Origin: Blastococcus fimeti
GTDB taxonomy: Bacteria; Actinomycetota; Actinomycetes; Mycobacteriales; Geodermatophilaceae
Direction: 5' to 3'
NCBI GenBank assembly: GCA_900102115.1
Contig: FNAW01000001.1
Coordinates: forward strand, 62,001-126,000
Length of the DNA: 64,000 bases
Shown here: one piece after another, positions 26,317 to 37,175 of the stretch
Numbering within the stretch: position 1 is the first letter of the stretch
Layout: the number at the start of each line of letters is the position of its first letter
Program-made: the position numbers and the translations under genes
Notes under the pieces: generated by a model
The model's input: only the letters and a program-made list of their open reading frames with translations
What the model was told of the DNA's origin: nothing
Database searches by the model: none

Positions 26317-27434
26317 CGACGGGCCAGGGCGCCGGAGACCAGCCGGTCGACGAGCTCGGCGAAGTCGACGCCGGTGGCGGCCCACATCCGGGCGAACATC
26401 GAGATCGGGGTGAAGCCGGGCATGGTGTTGACCTCGTTGATGACCAGGAGGTCGCCGCCGTCAGGACCGGTGCCCAGGAAGAAGTCCACCCGCGCCAGCC
26501 CCTGGCAGTCCAGCGCCAGGTAGGCGCGACGGGCGGCCGCCTGCACCGCCTCGACCTGCTCCGGGGTGAGGTCGGCGGGGATGTCGAACTCGGCGGCGTC
26601 GTCGAGGTACTTGGCGGCGAAGTCGTACCAGTCCACGCCCGCGCGCAGCCGGATCTCCGCCGGCAGGCTCGCCTCCGGCAGGCCGGTGCCGCGCGCGGCG
26701 AGCACACCGCACTCGATCTCCCGGCCGGGGACGGCGGCCTCCACGATCACCTTGGGGTCGTGCGCGGCGGCCTCGGCCACGGCGGCGGGGAACTGCGCCC
26801 AGTCGGTGACCCGGGTGATGCCGATGCTGGAGCCTGCGCGGGCGGGCTTGACGAACACCGGCAGGCCCAGCCGCTCGCGGTCGGCCTCGTCCAGCACGGA
26901 CGGGTCGGCGCAGACGGCGCCGTGCGCGTCGCGCAGGACGACGTGCTCGCCCTGCGGCAGCCCCGCGGCGGCCAGCAGCTTCTTGGTGAACTCCTTGTCC
27001 ATGGAGGCGGCGCTGGCGAAGACCCCGGAGCCCACGTAGGGCAGGCCGGTCATCTCCAGCAGCCCCTGGATCGTCCCGTCCTCGCCGTAGGCGCCGTGCA
27101 GCACCGGGAAGACGACGTCGACCTCCGTCAGCGCCTGCCCGACCGCCGCGCCCGGCTCGAGCACCGCCAGGCCGCGGCCCTCGGGATCGCCGACCAGGGA
27201 GACCGTCGTCCCGCCGGACACCTCGGGCAGCTCCCCGTCGGTGATCGCCAGCCGCTGGTCGGGGTCGGCCAGCACCCACCGGCCGTCGCGGGCGATGCCC
27301 ACCGGCACGACCTCGTAGCGCTCGGGATCGAGGGCGGCCATCACGCTCCCCGCCGAGACGCAGGAGATGGCGTGCTCGGCGCTGCGGCCCCCGAACACGA
27401 CCGCGACGCGCACCTTGCCTGCCTGCCCGTTCAT
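26313..27434 (-). CDS. ddl: D-alanine-D-alanine ligase
   Basis: A 373-residue ATP-grasp ligase making D-Ala-D-Ala for peptidoglycan. Motifs: [63 protein letters not shown] and [15 protein letters not shown]. The ATG at 27434 follows TAGGGT by seven bases with no Shine-Dalgarno, so the transcript is probably leaderless. In mycobacteria ddlA and gpsA adjoin; here two genes have come between them. Confidence 0.96.
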   Translation of the reverse strand: MNGQAGKVRVAVVFGGRSAEHAISCVSAGSVMAALDPERYEVVPVGIARDGRWVLADPDQRLAITDGELPEVSGGTTVSLVGDPEGRGLAVLEPGAAVGQALTEVDVVFPVLHGAYGEDGTIQGLLEMTGLPYVGSGVFASAASMDKEFTKKLLAAAGLPQGEHVVLRDAHGAVCADPSVLDEADRERLGLPVFVKPARAGSSIGITRVTDWAQFPAAVAEAAAHDPKVIVEAAVPGREIECGVLAARGTGLPEASLPAEIRLRAGVDWYDFAAKYLDDAAEFDIPADLTPEQVEAVQAAARRAYLALDCQGLARVDFFLGTGPDGGDLLVINEVNTMPGFTPISMFARMWAATGVDFAELVDRLVSGALARR

Positions 27435-27441
27435 CGGCACG

Positions 27442-27447
27442 ACCCTA
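27442..27447 (-). promoter_or_regulatory. Candidate -10 hexamer (TAGGGT) for ddl
   Basis: TAGGGT on the minus strand ends seven bases before the ddl ATG, the spacing for leaderless transcription. Confidence 0.4.
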
Positions 27448-27510
27448 GCTGCCGGTCCCGGGGCCACGCGCCGTCCCGCCGAGCCGGGCGCGGTGTGGCA
27501 GCCTCGTCGC

Positions 27511-28284
27511 GTGCCGGATTCCGCAGCTCCCCCCGTGGAGGCGTTCACGCGGCGGCAGCGGCTGGCCGGCCTGGCCGTGCACCTGTACACCGCCAGCGGC
27601 TCGGTGCTGGGCCTGCTCATCGTGCTGGCGGCGCTGGAGGGCGACGTCGAGGCGGCGCTGTGGCTCGGTCTGGCCACGCTCTTCGTCGACGGCACCGACG
27701 GAATGCTGGCCCGGCGGTTCCGGGTCAAGGAGACGATCCCCTGGTTCGACGGCGCCCTGCTCGACAACATCGTCGACTACCTGACCTACGTCTTCGCGCC
27801 GATCGTGCTGCTGTGGACCACCGGCCACCTGCCCGAGAGCTGGGCGGGCCGGGTGATCGCCGCGATCCCGTTGCTGGCCTCCTGCTACCAGTTCTGCCGG
27901 GTGGACGCGAAGACGTCCGACCACTTCTTCCTCGGGTTCCCGAGCTACTGGAACGTGGTCGCCTTCTACGTGATCGTGCTCGACACCAGCGAGCTGGTGA
28001 CCTCCGTGGCGCTCCTGGTCTTCGCGGTGCTCGTCTTCGTGCCGATCCGCTACCTGTACCCGTCGCGGATGGGCGCCCTGCGGGGCGTGACGCTCGCGTT
28101 CACGGTGGTCTGGCTGGTCACCTACGCGGTGCTGGTGGTGCAGCTGCCGGATCCGCAGCCCTGGGTCGTGGCCGCCTCGCTCGCCTACGTCGTCTACTAC
28201 TGGGGGCTGAGCCTCTGGCTGACGGCGCGGGGCGTCGGGGCCCGCCGTGCCGCCCGCTCAGTCCAGGGCAGCCAGGGCGACTGA
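27511..28284 (+). CDS. CDP-alcohol phosphatidyltransferase, phosphatidylcholine synthase-like
   Basis: A 257-residue integral membrane enzyme with about eight hydrophobic helices. The CDP-alcohol motif is [11 protein letters not shown], then after a gap [19 protein letters not shown]; the long form with LLDN.VDY is typical of phosphatidylcholine synthase (Pcs), which joins choline and CDP-diacylglycerol. Start GTG 27511 has CAGCCT six bases before it. Its last 27 bp overlap the convergent PLP lyase gene. Pcs is uncommon in actinobacteria, so the alcohol substrate is uncertain. Confidence 0.75.
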   Translation: MPDSAAPPVEAFTRRQRLAGLAVHLYTASGSVLGLLIVLAALEGDVEAALWLGLATLFVDGTDGMLARRFRVKETIPWFDGALLDNIVDYLTYVFAPIVLLWTTGHLPESWAGRVIAAIPLLASCYQFCRVDAKTSDHFFLGFPSYWNVVAFYVIVLDTSELVTSVALLVFAVLVFVPIRYLYPSRMGALRGVTLAFTVVWLVTYAVLVVQLPDPQPWVVAASLAYVVYYWGLSLWLTARGVGARRAARSVQGSQGD

Positions 28285-29391
28285 CAGGTCGGCCACCAGG
28301 TCGGCGGTGTCCTCGATGCCGCACGACAGCCGCACGAAGCCCGGCGGGACGGCGTCGCCGCCCCACTGCGCCCGCCGGTCGATCGTGCTGTGCACCCCGC
28401 CGAAGCTGGTGGCGGCCGCCCACAGCCGGGTGCTCCCCAGCAGCCGGGCGACGGCGTCCTCGTCGGCGAGCTCGCAGGACAGCACGCCGTTCGGGCGCAG
28501 CATCTGCCGCGCGGCCAGTTCGGCTGCGGGATCCCCCGCCCGCCACGGCCAGCGCAGCCCGGTGACCGCGGGCGAGGACGCCAGCAGCCCGGCCACCGCG
28601 GCGGCGTTCGCGGCCTGACGGGCCAGCCGCAGGTCCAGGGTGCTCATCGACCGGTGCCCGAGCCACGCCTCGAACGGCCCCGGCGTGCTGCCGGTGCGGT
28701 CGCGGAAGCCCTTGAGTCGCGCGTACAGCTCGTCGTCGGTCGTGCTGACGTGCCCCAGGAGCACGTCGCTGTGCCCGGTCAGCGCCTTGGTGTCGCTGCC
28801 GACCGTGAGGTGCGCGCCGAGGGCCAGCGGCCGCTGGCCGAGCGGCGTCGCGGTGGTGTTGTCGACGGCGACCAGCGTGCCCGCCGCCCGCGCGGCCCGG
28901 GCCACCTCGGCGATGTCGCACACGTCGAGCTGGGGGTTGCTGGGCGTCTCCAGCAGCACCATCCGGGCGCCGTCGAGCCCGCCGTCGGCGGCGAACCGCG
29001 CGACGTCCGGGGTGGACACCTGCACCACCTCGATGCCGAACCGGGTGAGCTCCTCGGCGCCCAGCAGGCGGGTCGCGTAGTAGCCGTCCGACGGCAGCAC
29101 CACCCGGTCACCGCTGCCGGCGCAGGCCAGCACCGCCGCGGTCAGCGCCGCCATGCCGGTGGCGAAGGACAGGCAGCGGCCGCCGTCGAGCGCCCCGACG
29201 GCCGCCTCGAAGTCGCGCAGCGTCGGCTGCTCGGTCCGCGCGTAGGCGTCGACGCCACCGGCCCGGGGCGGCTGGTCGCCGAGGTGGAAGGGCGCGGCGA
29301 ACACCGGCGACGGCCGCAGCGGGGCACCCGGCACGGCCGGCTGCTCCCCCGCGCGCACCGACCGCGTGCCGTCGCCCCAGCTCTCGCTCAT
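28258..29391 (-). CDS. PLP-dependent cystathionine gamma-lyase/synthase family enzyme
   Basis: A 377-residue enzyme of the Cys/Met metabolism PLP family. It has the PLP phosphate region FATGMAALTAAVLA, the aspartate in VAVDNTTATPLGQRPL and the Schiff-base lysine in VGSDTKALTGHSDVLLG. ATG 29391 has GAGGGTG upstream. It probably cleaves cystathionine or a related thioether; the reaction cannot be fixed by sequence. It lies 74 nt after gpsA on the same strand. Confidence 0.85.
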   Translation of the reverse strand: MSESWGDGTRSVRAGEQPAVPGAPLRPSPVFAAPFHLGDQPPRAGGVDAYARTEQPTLRDFEAAVGALDGGRCLSFATGMAALTAAVLACAGSGDRVVLPSDGYYATRLLGAEELTRFGIEVVQVSTPDVARFAADGGLDGARMVLLETPSNPQLDVCDIAEVARAARAAGTLVAVDNTTATPLGQRPLALGAHLTVGSDTKALTGHSDVLLGHVSTTDDELYARLKGFRDRTGSTPGPFEAWLGHRSMSTLDLRLARQAANAAAVAGLLASSPAVTGLRWPWRAGDPAAELAARQMLRPNGVLSCELADEDAVARLLGSTRLWAAATSFGGVHSTIDRRAQWGGDAVPPGFVRLSCGIEDTADLVADLSVALAALD

Positions 29392-29465
29392 TGCACCCTC
29401 TTCGCTCCCGCGGGGCGCTCCGCTCCTCGCTCGTTCCTCGCTGCGATGCTCACGCCCCTGTCCGC

Positions 29466-30461
29466 TCATTCCGGCTTGGCCTCGCGCGACATGATCTCCT
29501 TCACCATCTGCGCGGGCGACTCTCCCTCGTGGCAGACGCGGACCACGGCCTCGGTGATCGGGACGTCGACGCCGTGCGCGCGGGCCAGGTCCAGCACGGA
29601 CCGGCAGCTCTTCACGCCCTCGGCGGTCTGGCGGGTGCTCTCCTGCACCGCCTCCACCGACATGCCACGGCCGAGCTTCTCGCCGAAGGTCCGGTTCCGG
29701 GACAGCGGCGAGCTGCAGGTGGCGACCAGGTCGCCCAGGCCGGCCAGCCCGGCGAAGGTGGTCAGCTCGGCGCCCAGCGCGAGGCCCAGGCGGGCGGTCT
29801 CGGCCAGCCCGCGGGTGATCAGCGACGCGCGGGTGTTGTCGCCGAACCCGAGCCCCTCGGCGATGCCGCAGGCCAGCGCGATGACGTTCTTGACCGCCCC
29901 GCCCAGCTCGCAGCCCACCAGGTCGGCGTTCGTGTAGGGCCGGAAGTACCGGGTGTGGCAGGCGACCTGCAGCGCTGCGGCGCGGTCGGCGTCGGTGCAG
30001 GCGATGACGGTCGCGGCCGGCTGCTCCTCGGCGATCTCGCGGGCCAGGTTCGGGCCCGAGAGCGCCGCGACGCGGTCCGCGCCGGCGCCGGTCACCTCGC
30101 AGATGACCTCGCTCATCCGCTTCGTCGTCCCGAGCTCGATGCCCTTCATCAGGCTCAGCAGGGTGGCGTCGGGCGGTAGCAGGGGCGTCCAGGCCGTGAG
30201 GTTGTCCCGCAGCGACTGGGAGGGCACCGCCAGGACGACGACGTCGGCGCCCGCGAGCGCATCCTCCGCGTCGGCGGTGGCCCGCACCGTCGAGGGCAGC
30301 CGGATGCCCGGCAGGTAGTCGCGGTTCTCGCCGTCGTCGGTGATCGCCTGCACCAGTTCGGGACGACGGGCGTGCAGCGCGACGTCGCAGCCGGCGTCGG
30401 CGAGGACCTTGGCGAACGTCGTCCCCCAGGAGCCGGCGCCCAGGACGGCGGCGCGCCTCAC
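29466..30461 (-). CDS. gpsA: Glycerol-3-phosphate dehydrogenase [NAD(P)+]
   Basis: A 331-residue enzyme making sn-glycerol-3-phosphate from dihydroxyacetone phosphate for phospholipid synthesis. It has the Rossmann motif [31 protein letters not shown], the catalytic lysine in [14 protein letters not shown] and [18 protein letters not shown]. The GTG start overlaps the plsC stop as GTGA, so acyltransferase and dehydrogenase are coupled; plsC uses products of this step. Confidence 0.97.
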   Translation of the reverse strand: MRRAAVLGAGSWGTTFAKVLADAGCDVALHARRPELVQAITDDGENRDYLPGIRLPSTVRATADAEDALAGADVVVLAVPSQSLRDNLTAWTPLLPPDATLLSLMKGIELGTTKRMSEVICEVTGAGADRVAALSGPNLAREIAEEQPAATVIACTDADRAAALQVACHTRYFRPYTNADLVGCELGGAVKNVIALACGIAEGLGFGDNTRASLITRGLAETARLGLALGAELTTFAGLAGLGDLVATCSSPLSRNRTFGEKLGRGMSVEAVQESTRQTAEGVKSCRSVLDLARAHGVDVPITEAVVRVCHEGESPAQMVKEIMSREAKPE

Positions 30462-31294
30462 GCGGCACCCCCAGGCAGGTCGCCGGGCAGCTCGCGCCGC
30501 GGCCGCGGGTGGAACAGCACGGGCGCCGGCTCCCCGCGGAGTTCGGCCAGCTGGTCGCGCACGCGGCCCATCATCAGATCGGTCGTCTCCTTCAGCAGTT
30601 CGGCGGTCAGCGGTCGGCCGGCGCGCAGCTGCGCCCGGATCTCGGAGAGGTCGATCGGTTCGCCGACGAGGTACTCGGTCGGGGTGCGCAGCCGCGGGTG
30701 CAGCTTCTTCGCGTGGTAGTCGTGCAGCCGCTGCGGGCCCCACTGGGCGACCGGCAGCACCACGGCGTCGGTGGTCAGCGCCAGCCGCGCCGCGCCGGTC
30801 CGGGACTGCATCGGCCACCAGTGCGGATCACGCGTGACCGAGCCCTCGGGGTAGATGACCACGAGGTTGCCGGCGGCCAGGTCCGCCTGGGCCGCGGCCA
30901 GCGCCCCCTGCGCCTCGGAGCCGTACCGGGCGACCGGGATCTGGCCGGCCGAGCGCAGGATCGCCCCCGCCAGCCCCCTGAAGACCGACTCCTTGGCCAG
31001 GAAGTGCGGCATCCGGCCGTGGTCGAACACCAGCCGGGCGCAGGCGAGGGGATCGAGGATCGAGACGTGGTTGGCCACGAGCAGCACCGGCCCGCTGGTC
31101 GGCAGCCGCTCGCCGTGGCGGTAGCGGATGCGGAACAGCAGCTTCGACGCCGGGAAGACCACGACGATGCACAGCCAGAACGCCCAGCCGATGCGGCCCC
31201 GGGTGCGCCACTTCCCGGGCCGTCGGTTCGCCGCCTGCGGGGACGCGGGCGCGCCGGCCGTGCCCTGGCCCGCCCAGGACCTCTCCTCCGCCAC
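30458..31294 (-). CDS. plsC: 1-acyl-sn-glycerol-3-phosphate acyltransferase (PlsC-like)
   Basis: A 278-residue membrane-associated acyltransferase. The catalytic HxxxxD motif is NHVSILDP, and the substrate motif is [10 protein letters not shown]; a hydrophobic helix ([18 protein letters not shown]) precedes them. The GTG at 31294 has GGGGAGG upstream. It overlaps gpsA by 4 bp, forming a short phospholipid-precursor operon. Confidence 0.92.
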   Translation of the reverse strand: MAEERSWAGQGTAGAPASPQAANRRPGKWRTRGRIGWAFWLCIVVVFPASKLLFRIRYRHGERLPTSGPVLLVANHVSILDPLACARLVFDHGRMPHFLAKESVFRGLAGAILRSAGQIPVARYGSEAQGALAAAQADLAAGNLVVIYPEGSVTRDPHWWPMQSRTGAARLALTTDAVVLPVAQWGPQRLHDYHAKKLHPRLRTPTEYLVGEPIDLSEIRAQLRAGRPLTAELLKETTDLMMGRVRDQLAELRGEPAPVLFHPRPRRELPGDLPGGAA

Positions 31295-31405
31295 CGGATC
31301 GCCTCCCCGTCGCTGTGATCTGCCCCATGATCGACCCTTCCCCGCCCCGGGCGGACCACCGGGTCCGGGACGGCGCGAACCACCCGCAGGCAGGGATGTG
31401 TTCAC

Positions 31406-32071
31406 ATGGTCGCCGTGCCTGCCTGGTCGGTCGTCGTCCCGGCGAAGCGGCTCGCCCTGGCCAAGACCCGGCTGCGGCCGCTCACCGACCGGGCGCCGCA
31501 TCCCGCCGTCGCCCACGAGGCCCTGGTGCTGGCGCTGCTGGCCGACACCGTCACCGCCGCGCGGGCGTGCCCGCTGGTCGCGGACGTCGTCGTGGTCACC
31601 GACGAGCCGGCCGCCGCGGACCTGGTCCGGGGCCTGGGCGCCCGCGCGGTGGCCGACGAGCCGGACGGCGGCCTGAACGCCGCGCTCGAGCACGGCGCGG
31701 CGGCGGCCTCCGGCGACGCGGTGGCGGCCCTCTCCTCCGACCTGCCCGCGCTGCGCCCCGCGGAGCTGAGCGCGGCGCTCGGTGCGGCGTCCGCGGCGAC
31801 GCGCTGCTTCGTGCCCGACGTCCACGGCACGGGCACCACGCTGCTCACCGCGTCCGGGACGCCGCTGCGGCCCCGCTTCGGCACCGGCTCGGCAGCTGCC
31901 CACCGCGCGGACGGTGCGCTCGCCCTGGCCGGCGACTGGCCCGGGCTCCTCCGCGACGTCGACGACCTGGCGGACCTGCGGGCGGCGGTCGCGCTGGGCG
32001 TCGGCCGGCACACCGCGCACCTCCTGGCCAACTCTCCGACTCTCGCCGTTCAGCTGGGTGCGGCACGATGA
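31406..32071 (+). CDS. cofC: 2-phospho-L-lactate/phosphoenolpyruvate guanylyltransferase (CofC/FbiD)
   Basis: A 221-residue nucleotidyltransferase for coenzyme F420 synthesis; in actinobacteria it activates phosphoenolpyruvate. Visible motifs are [27 protein letters not shown], a glycine/threonine-rich GTGTTLL and [12 protein letters not shown]. It is divergent from plsC-gpsA and ends five bases before ppk1. The mycobacterial homologue (fbiD) occupies the same position, so this organism likely makes F420. Confidence 0.9.
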   Translation: MVAVPAWSVVVPAKRLALAKTRLRPLTDRAPHPAVAHEALVLALLADTVTAARACPLVADVVVVTDEPAAADLVRGLGARAVADEPDGGLNAALEHGAAAASGDAVAALSSDLPALRPAELSAALGAASAATRCFVPDVHGTGTTLLTASGTPLRPRFGTGSAAAHRADGALALAGDWPGLLRDVDDLADLRAAVALGVGRHTAHLLANSPTLAVQLGAAR

Positions 32072-32075
32072 TCGC

Positions 32076-34148
32076 GTGCCCTCCCTCGACGACGCCCCCC
32101 TACCGGCCGACCGGTTCCTGAACCGCGAGCTGTCCTGGCTGGACTTCAACGCCCGCGTCCTCGAACTGGCGGAGGACAGCTCGCTGCCGCTCCTGGAGCG
32201 GGTGAAGTTCCTGGCCATCTTCGCGAGCAACCTCGACGAGTTCTTCATGGTCCGGATCGCCGGGCTCAAGCGCCGGCACAGCACCGGCCTGACCGTCCGC
32301 TCCCCCGACGGGCTCACCATCCGGGAGCAGCTGGAGCGGATCACCGCCCGCACCCAGGAGCTGGTGGAGCGGCACTCCGACGTCTTCAACAAGGACGTGC
32401 TGCCCCGGCTCGAGGACGCCGGCATCCGCATCGTGCGGTGGGACGAACTGGAGGAGTCGGCGGCGCTGCGGTTGCGCGAGTACTTCCGCGACCAGGTCTT
32501 CCCCGTGCTGACCCCGCTGGCGGTCGACCCGGCGCACCCCTTCCCCTACATCAGCGGGCTCTCGCTGAACCTCGCGGTGTCGGTGCACGACCCGGACTCC
32601 AAGGCCCCGCGCTTCGCCCGGCTCAAGGTGCCCAACAACGTGCCGCGCTTCGTGCCGGTGGCCACCGGCGGGACCACCGACTCCACCGCGGTCTTCCTGC
32701 CGCTCGAGGACCTCATCGCCGCGCACCTCAACCAGCTGTTCCCGGGGCTGGACGTGCTCGAGCACCACTTCTTCCGCGTCACCCGCAACGCCGACGTCGA
32801 GGTGGAGGAGGACCGTGACGAGGACCTGCTGCAGGCCCTCGAGCGCGAGCTGGCGCGGCGCCGCTTCGGGCCCGCGGTGCGCCTGGAGGTCGCCGAGCCG
32901 ATGGACCCGCGGATCCTCGAGGTGCTCATGTCCGAGCTCGAGGTCTCGCCGGCCGACGTCGTCCACGTGCCCGGGCTGCTGGACCTGGCCTCGCTGATGG
33001 CCCTCTACGACCTGGACCGGCCCGAGCTCAAGGACGAGCCGTTCGTCCCCACCACCCACCCGCGGCTGAGCGACGGCGAGACGCCCAAGAGCGTGTTCGC
33101 GACCCTGCGCGAGGGTGACGTGCTGCTGCACCACCCCTACCACTCGTTCGCCACCAGCGTGCAGCGGTTCATCGAGCAGGCGGCCGCCGACCCGGACGTG
33201 CTGGCGATCAAGCAGACCCTCTACCGGACCTCCGGTGACTCCCCGATCGTGAACGCACTCATCGAGGCGGCGGAGGCCGGCAAGCAGGTCGTCGTCCTGG
33301 TGGAGATCAAGGCCCGGTTCGACGAGGAGGCGAACATCAGCTGGGCCCGCTCGCTGGAGCGGGCCGGGTGCCACGTCGTCTACGGCCTGGTCGGGCTCAA
33401 GACCCACTGCAAGACGGCGCTGGTCGTGCGCCGCGAGCAGGGCGTGATCCGGCGCTACTGCCACATCGGCACGGGCAACTACAACCCGAAGACGGCGCGG
33501 CTCTACGAGGACCTGGGCATCCTCACCGCCGACCCGCGGGTGGGCGCGGACCTCACCGACCTGTTCAACGTGCTCACCGGCTACTCGCGCCAGACCAACT
33601 ACCGGACCCTGATGGTCGCGCCGCACGGCATCCGCAACGGGCTGATCGAGAAGATCCGCCGCGAGGTGCGGCACGCCGGCGAGGGCAAGCCGGCCGGCAT
33701 CCGGATCAAGGCCAACTCGATCGTCGACGAGAAGATCATCGACGCGCTGTACGCGGCCTCGCGGGCGGGCGTGCCGGTGGAGCTGTTCGTGCGCGGCATC
33801 TGCGCCCTGCGCCCCGGCGTGCCCGGGGTGTCGGAAACGATCCGGGTGCGCTCGATCGTCGGCCGCTTCCTCGAGCACTCGCGCGTCATGTCCTTCGTCA
33901 ACGGCGGCGAGGAGGAGTGGTGGCTCGGCAGCGCCGACCTCATGCACCGCAACCTCGACCGTCGTGTGGAGGTGCTGCTGCGGGTCTGCGACGACCGGTT
34001 GCGCACCCAGCTCGAGGAGACGCTCGCCCCGGCCATGGCGCCGGGCGTGCGCTGCTGGGAGCTGCGCAGCGACGGCAGCTGGGAGCACCTCGAGGGGCGG
34101 GACTACCAGGCCGAGCTCATGGAGCGCATGCATGAGCTCGCGGCCTGA
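32076..34148 (+). CDS. ppk1: Polyphosphate kinase
   Basis: A 690-residue enzyme that polymerises ATP gamma-phosphate into polyphosphate. It begins [20 protein letters not shown], contains [16 protein letters not shown] core sequence, [14 protein letters not shown], and the catalytic histidines in [12 protein letters not shown] and [22 protein letters not shown] start at 32076 has CACGAT six bases earlier. The next gene overlaps its end by 17 bp. Confidence 0.97.
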   Translation: MPSLDDAPLPADRFLNRELSWLDFNARVLELAEDSSLPLLERVKFLAIFASNLDEFFMVRIAGLKRRHSTGLTVRSPDGLTIREQLERITARTQELVERHSDVFNKDVLPRLEDAGIRIVRWDELEESAALRLREYFRDQVFPVLTPLAVDPAHPFPYISGLSLNLAVSVHDPDSKAPRFARLKVPNNVPRFVPVATGGTTDSTAVFLPLEDLIAAHLNQLFPGLDVLEHHFFRVTRNADVEVEEDRDEDLLQALERELARRRFGPAVRLEVAEPMDPRILEVLMSELEVSPADVVHVPGLLDLASLMALYDLDRPELKDEPFVPTTHPRLSDGETPKSVFATLREGDVLLHHPYHSFATSVQRFIEQAAADPDVLAIKQTLYRTSGDSPIVNALIEAAEAGKQVVVLVEIKARFDEEANISWARSLERAGCHVVYGLVGLKTHCKTALVVRREQGVIRRYCHIGTGNYNPKTARLYEDLGILTADPRVGADLTDLFNVLTGYSRQTNYRTLMVAPHGIRNGLIEKIRREVRHAGEGKPAGIRIKANSIVDEKIIDALYAASRAGVPVELFVRGICALRPGVPGVSETIRVRSIVGRFLEHSRVMSFVNGGEEEWWLGSADLMHRNLDRRVEVLLRVCDDRLRTQLEETLAPAMAPGVRCWELRSDGSWEHLEGRDYQAELMERMHELAA

Positions 34149-35049
34149 GGGCCCGGTGATCGCAGCCGCGGGTGGCGTCGTCTGGCGGGCGTCGGGGAAC
34201 GGCATCGAGCTCGCCGTCGTCCACCGGCCGCGGCACGACGACTGGTCGCTGCCCAAGGGCCACGTCGACGCCGGCGAGCACGCCCTGCAGGCTGCGGTGC
34301 GGGAGGTGGGCGAGGAGGCGGGGCTCGACGTCGTCGTCGGCCGCCGCGGGCTCACCACCCGCTACGAGGTGGACGGCGTCCCCAAGCGGGTCGACTACTG
34401 GGTCATGCGCTGGGTCGGCAGCAGCTCGGAGACCGACGACGAGGTCGACGAGCTGCGCTGGCTGCCCCCGGACGAGGCGGCCGCGGCGTGCAGCTACGAG
34501 CACGACCGCCGGGTGATCGCCGACGCCGCGCGCACCGACGTCCCGCGGGAGGTCTCGGTGCTGCTGGTGCGGCACGGCAAGGCCGGGAGCAGCGACCGGT
34601 GGGAGGGCCCGGACGAGGAGCGCCCGCTGACCCCCGCCGGGGAGACGCAGGCCCGCCGGCTGGCGGCGGTGCTGCCGCTGTTCGGGCCGGCGTCGGTCGC
34701 CGCCGCGACCCCGCTGCGCTGCCGGCAGACCGTCGCGCCGCTCGCCGACCGGCTGGGGCTGTCGCTCGCCGAGCGCCGGGAGTTCGGCGAGCCCGAGTTC
34801 GGCGGCGACCCGCAGCTCGCCCTGGACGGCGTGCTGTGCGGCCTGGCCGAGCCGGGCGTCGACGTCGTCTGCAGCCAGGGCGGCACGATCCCCACCGTGC
34901 TGCAGGCGCTCGGCGTGCACGGGCACGGCGTCCGCGGCCTGTTCCCGCCCGCCGCGAAGGGCAGCGTGTGGGCCCTCGGGGGGCGGCCGGGTGCGCTGAT
35001 CGCCGACTACTACCGGGACCTCGCCCCCGACCCCGACGCCCGCGCCTGA
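34132..35049 (+). CDS. mutT1: Nudix hydrolase / histidine phosphatase fusion (MutT1-like)
   Basis: A 305-residue two-domain protein. The N-terminal Nudix box reads [14 protein letters not shown] then REVGEEAGL; the C-terminal histidine phosphatase domain has [12 protein letters not shown] and [11 protein letters not shown]. This is the architecture of mycobacterial MutT1, which hydrolyses 8-oxo-GTP/diadenosine polyphosphates. ATG 34132 lies inside the ppk1 end; a GTG at 34156 is an alternative. Its TGA falls inside the second copy of the palindromic element. Confidence 0.92.
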   Translation: MSSRPEGPVIAAAGGVVWRASGNGIELAVVHRPRHDDWSLPKGHVDAGEHALQAAVREVGEEAGLDVVVGRRGLTTRYEVDGVPKRVDYWVMRWVGSSSETDDEVDELRWLPPDEAAAACSYEHDRRVIADAARTDVPREVSVLLVRHGKAGSSDRWEGPDEERPLTPAGETQARRLAAVLPLFGPASVAAATPLRCRQTVAPLADRLGLSLAERREFGEPEFGGDPQLALDGVLCGLAEPGVDVVCSQGGTIPTVLQALGVHGHGVRGLFPPAAKGSVWALGGRPGALIADYYRDLAPDPDARA

Positions 35050-35077
35050 GGGCAGAAATGGCCATTTCTGCCCTCAG
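35046..35077. repeat. Palindromic element, copy 2 (perfect 32-bp)
   Basis: Arms CTGAGGGCAGAAATGG and CCATTTCTGCCCTCAG abut to form a perfect 32-bp palindrome. It fills the gap between convergent mutT1 and leuD and includes the mutT1 stop. The inner 28 bp match copy 1 at 9810-9837 except two bases. Mycobacterial relatives carry hupB at this site. Confidence 0.85.
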
Positions 35078-35086
35078 GGGCACGGG

Positions 35087-35686
35087 TCAGACGGCGGGCA
35101 GCGCCTTCGGCTTCCACGCCGGACGGGCGTTCTCGAAAGCCTGGATGTCGTCGAGGTGCCGCTCGGTCAGGCCGACGTCGTCGAGCCCCTCGAGCAGCCG
35201 CCAGCGGGTGTACGGGTCGATCTGGAACGGCACGGTGACGTCGCCGTAGGTGACCTGCTCGGCCTGCAGGTCGACGGTCACCGGCAGCGCCGGGTCCGCC
35301 TCGATCGCGGCCCACAGCGCCTCGACGTCGGCCTCGGGCAGGACGACGGTGAGCAGCCCGGCCTTGGTCGAGTTGTTGCGGAAGATGTCGGCGAACCGCG
35401 GGCTGATGACCACCCGGAAGCCGCCGTCGAGCAGCGCCCAGTTGGCGTGCTCGCGCGAGGAACCGGTGCCGAAGTCCGGGCCCGCCACCAGGATCGAGGC
35501 GTTCGCGTACTCGGGCCGGTTGAGCACGAAGTCGGGCTCGTTGGTGCGCCAGGCGACGAACAGGCCGTCCTCGAACCCGGTGCGGGTGATCCGCTTCAGG
35601 TACTCGGCCGGGATGATCTGGTCGGTGTCGACGTTGGTCCGGCGCAGCGGCGCGGCGGTGCCGGTGTGGGTGGTGAAGGCGTCCAT
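35087..35686 (-). CDS. leuD: 3-isopropylmalate dehydratase small subunit
   Basis: A 199-residue swivel-domain subunit that with LeuC isomerises 2-isopropylmalate in leucine synthesis. Motifs: [19 protein letters not shown] and [16 protein letters not shown]. It starts ATG three bases after the leuC stop. IPM isomerase also serves the citramalate route to isoleucine, relevant because cimA is in this window. Confidence 0.97.
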   Translation of the reverse strand: MDAFTTHTGTAAPLRRTNVDTDQIIPAEYLKRITRTGFEDGLFVAWRTNEPDFVLNRPEYANASILVAGPDFGTGSSREHANWALLDGGFRVVISPRFADIFRNNSTKAGLLTVVLPEADVEALWAAIEADPALPVTVDLQAEQVTYGDVTVPFQIDPYTRWRLLEGLDDVGLTERHLDDIQAFENARPAWKPKALPAV

Positions 35687-35689
35687 GAC

Positions 35690-37096
35690 TCAGGCTCCGA
35701 TCAGGTCGGCGGGGGCGGTCAGGCGACCGGTCAGCGCGGTCGCCGCGGCCACGGCGGGGCTCACCAGGTGGGTGCGCCCGCCCTTGCCCTGCCGGCCCTG
35801 GAAGTTGCGGTTGCTGGTGGAGGCGGAGCGCTCCCCCGGCTTGAGCTGGTCGGGGTTCATGCCCAGGCACATCGAGCACCCCGCGCCACGCCACTCCGCG
35901 CCGGCGTCGAGGAACACCCGGTCCAGGCCCTCGGTCTCGGCCTGCGCCTTGACCGCCACCGACCCGGGGACGACGAGCATCCGGGTGTCGGCGTCGATCC
36001 GCTTGCCGCGCAGCAGCTCGGCGGCGACCCGCAGGTCCTCGATCCGGCCGTTGGTGCAGGACCCGAGGAAGACGGTGTCCACCTCGATGTCCCGCAGCCG
36101 GGTGCCGGGCGTGAGGCCCATGTACTCCAGCGCCTGCTCGGCGGCGCGGCGGTCGCCCTCGTCGGCGAAGTCGGCCGGGTCCGGCACGCTCGCGTCGATC
36201 GGCAGGCCCTGACCGGGGTTGGTGCCCCAGGTGACGAACGGCGTGAGGCTCGTGGCGTCGATGTGCACCTCGGCGTCGAAGACCGCGTCCGCGTCGGTGC
36301 GCAGCGTCGACCACTCCGCGACGGCGGCGTCCCAGTCCGCGCCCTGCGGGGCGTGCGGGCGGCCCTGCAGGAAGTCGAAGGTGGTCTGGTCGGGGGCGAT
36401 CAGACCCGCCTTCGCGCCGGCCTCGATCGACATGTTGCAGATCGTCATCCGGGCCTCCATCGAGAGCTTCTCGATGGCGCTGCCGCGGTACTCGATCACG
36501 TAGCCCTGGCCGCCGCCGGTGCCGATCTGGGCGATGACGGCGAGGATGACGTCCTTGGCCGAGACGCCCGGGGGCAGCTCGCCGTCGACGGTGACCGCCA
36601 TCTGCTTGGGCTTGTACTGCGGCAGCGTCTGGGTGGCCAGCACGTGCTCGACCTCGCTGGTGCCGATGCCGAACGCCAGCGCGCCGAACGCGCCGTGGGT
36701 CGAGGTGTGGCTGTCGCCGCAGACGATGGTCATGCCCGGCTGGGTGAGCCCCAGCTGCGGGCCGATGACGTGCACGATGCCCTGGTCGCGGTCGCCCATG
36801 GGGGCCAGCCGGATGCCGAACTCGGCGGTGTTCCGGCGCAGCGCGTCCACCTGGGCCCGGCTGATCGGGTCGGCGATGGGGCTGAGGATGTCCAGCGTCG
36901 GGACGTTGTGGTCCTCGGTGGCCATCGTCAGGTCGGGACGGCGCACCGTGCGCCCGGCCGCGCGGAGGCCGTCGAAGGCCTGCGGGCTGGTGACCTCGTG
37001 CACGAGGTGCAGGTCGATGTAGAGCAGGTCGGGCTCTCCGTCGGCGCTGCGCACCACGTGGGCGTCGTAGACCTTCTCGGCCAGGGTCTTGGGCAC
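35690..37096 (-). CDS. leuC: 3-isopropylmalate dehydratase large subunit
   Basis: A 468-residue aconitase-family subunit with a [4Fe-4S] cluster held by cysteines in [12 protein letters not shown] and CSMCLGMN. The start GTG at 37096 ([13 protein letters not shown]) has AGAGGAC upstream. It is divergent from ndgR across 73 bp, the standard actinobacterial leuCD-ndgR arrangement in which the IclR-type regulator controls leuCD. Confidence 0.97.
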   Translation of the reverse strand: MPKTLAEKVYDAHVVRSADGEPDLLYIDLHLVHEVTSPQAFDGLRAAGRTVRRPDLTMATEDHNVPTLDILSPIADPISRAQVDALRRNTAEFGIRLAPMGDRDQGIVHVIGPQLGLTQPGMTIVCGDSHTSTHGAFGALAFGIGTSEVEHVLATQTLPQYKPKQMAVTVDGELPPGVSAKDVILAVIAQIGTGGGQGYVIEYRGSAIEKLSMEARMTICNMSIEAGAKAGLIAPDQTTFDFLQGRPHAPQGADWDAAVAEWSTLRTDADAVFDAEVHIDATSLTPFVTWGTNPGQGLPIDASVPDPADFADEGDRRAAEQALEYMGLTPGTRLRDIEVDTVFLGSCTNGRIEDLRVAAELLRGKRIDADTRMLVVPGSVAVKAQAETEGLDRVFLDAGAEWRGAGCSMCLGMNPDQLKPGERSASTSNRNFQGRQGKGGRTHLVSPAVAAATALTGRLTAPADLIGA

Positions 37097-37139
37097 GGTC
37101 CGTCCTCTCACCGGGGGTCTCCCGGTTCGTCTCCTTGCT

Positions 37140-37175
37140 TCCCACTGTGTGAGATGCAAGTATTGCTGTGTGGGA
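37140..37175. promoter_or_regulatory. leuC-ndgR intergenic control region with dyad
   Basis: An outer inverted repeat TCCCAC (37140-37145) and GTGGGA (37170-37175) brackets an AT-richer 24-nt core in a 73-bp divergent promoter. It overlaps the ndgR start, so it is a reasonable autoregulatory NdgR site. The exact NdgR consensus is not visible to me, so this is inference. Confidence 0.35.
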
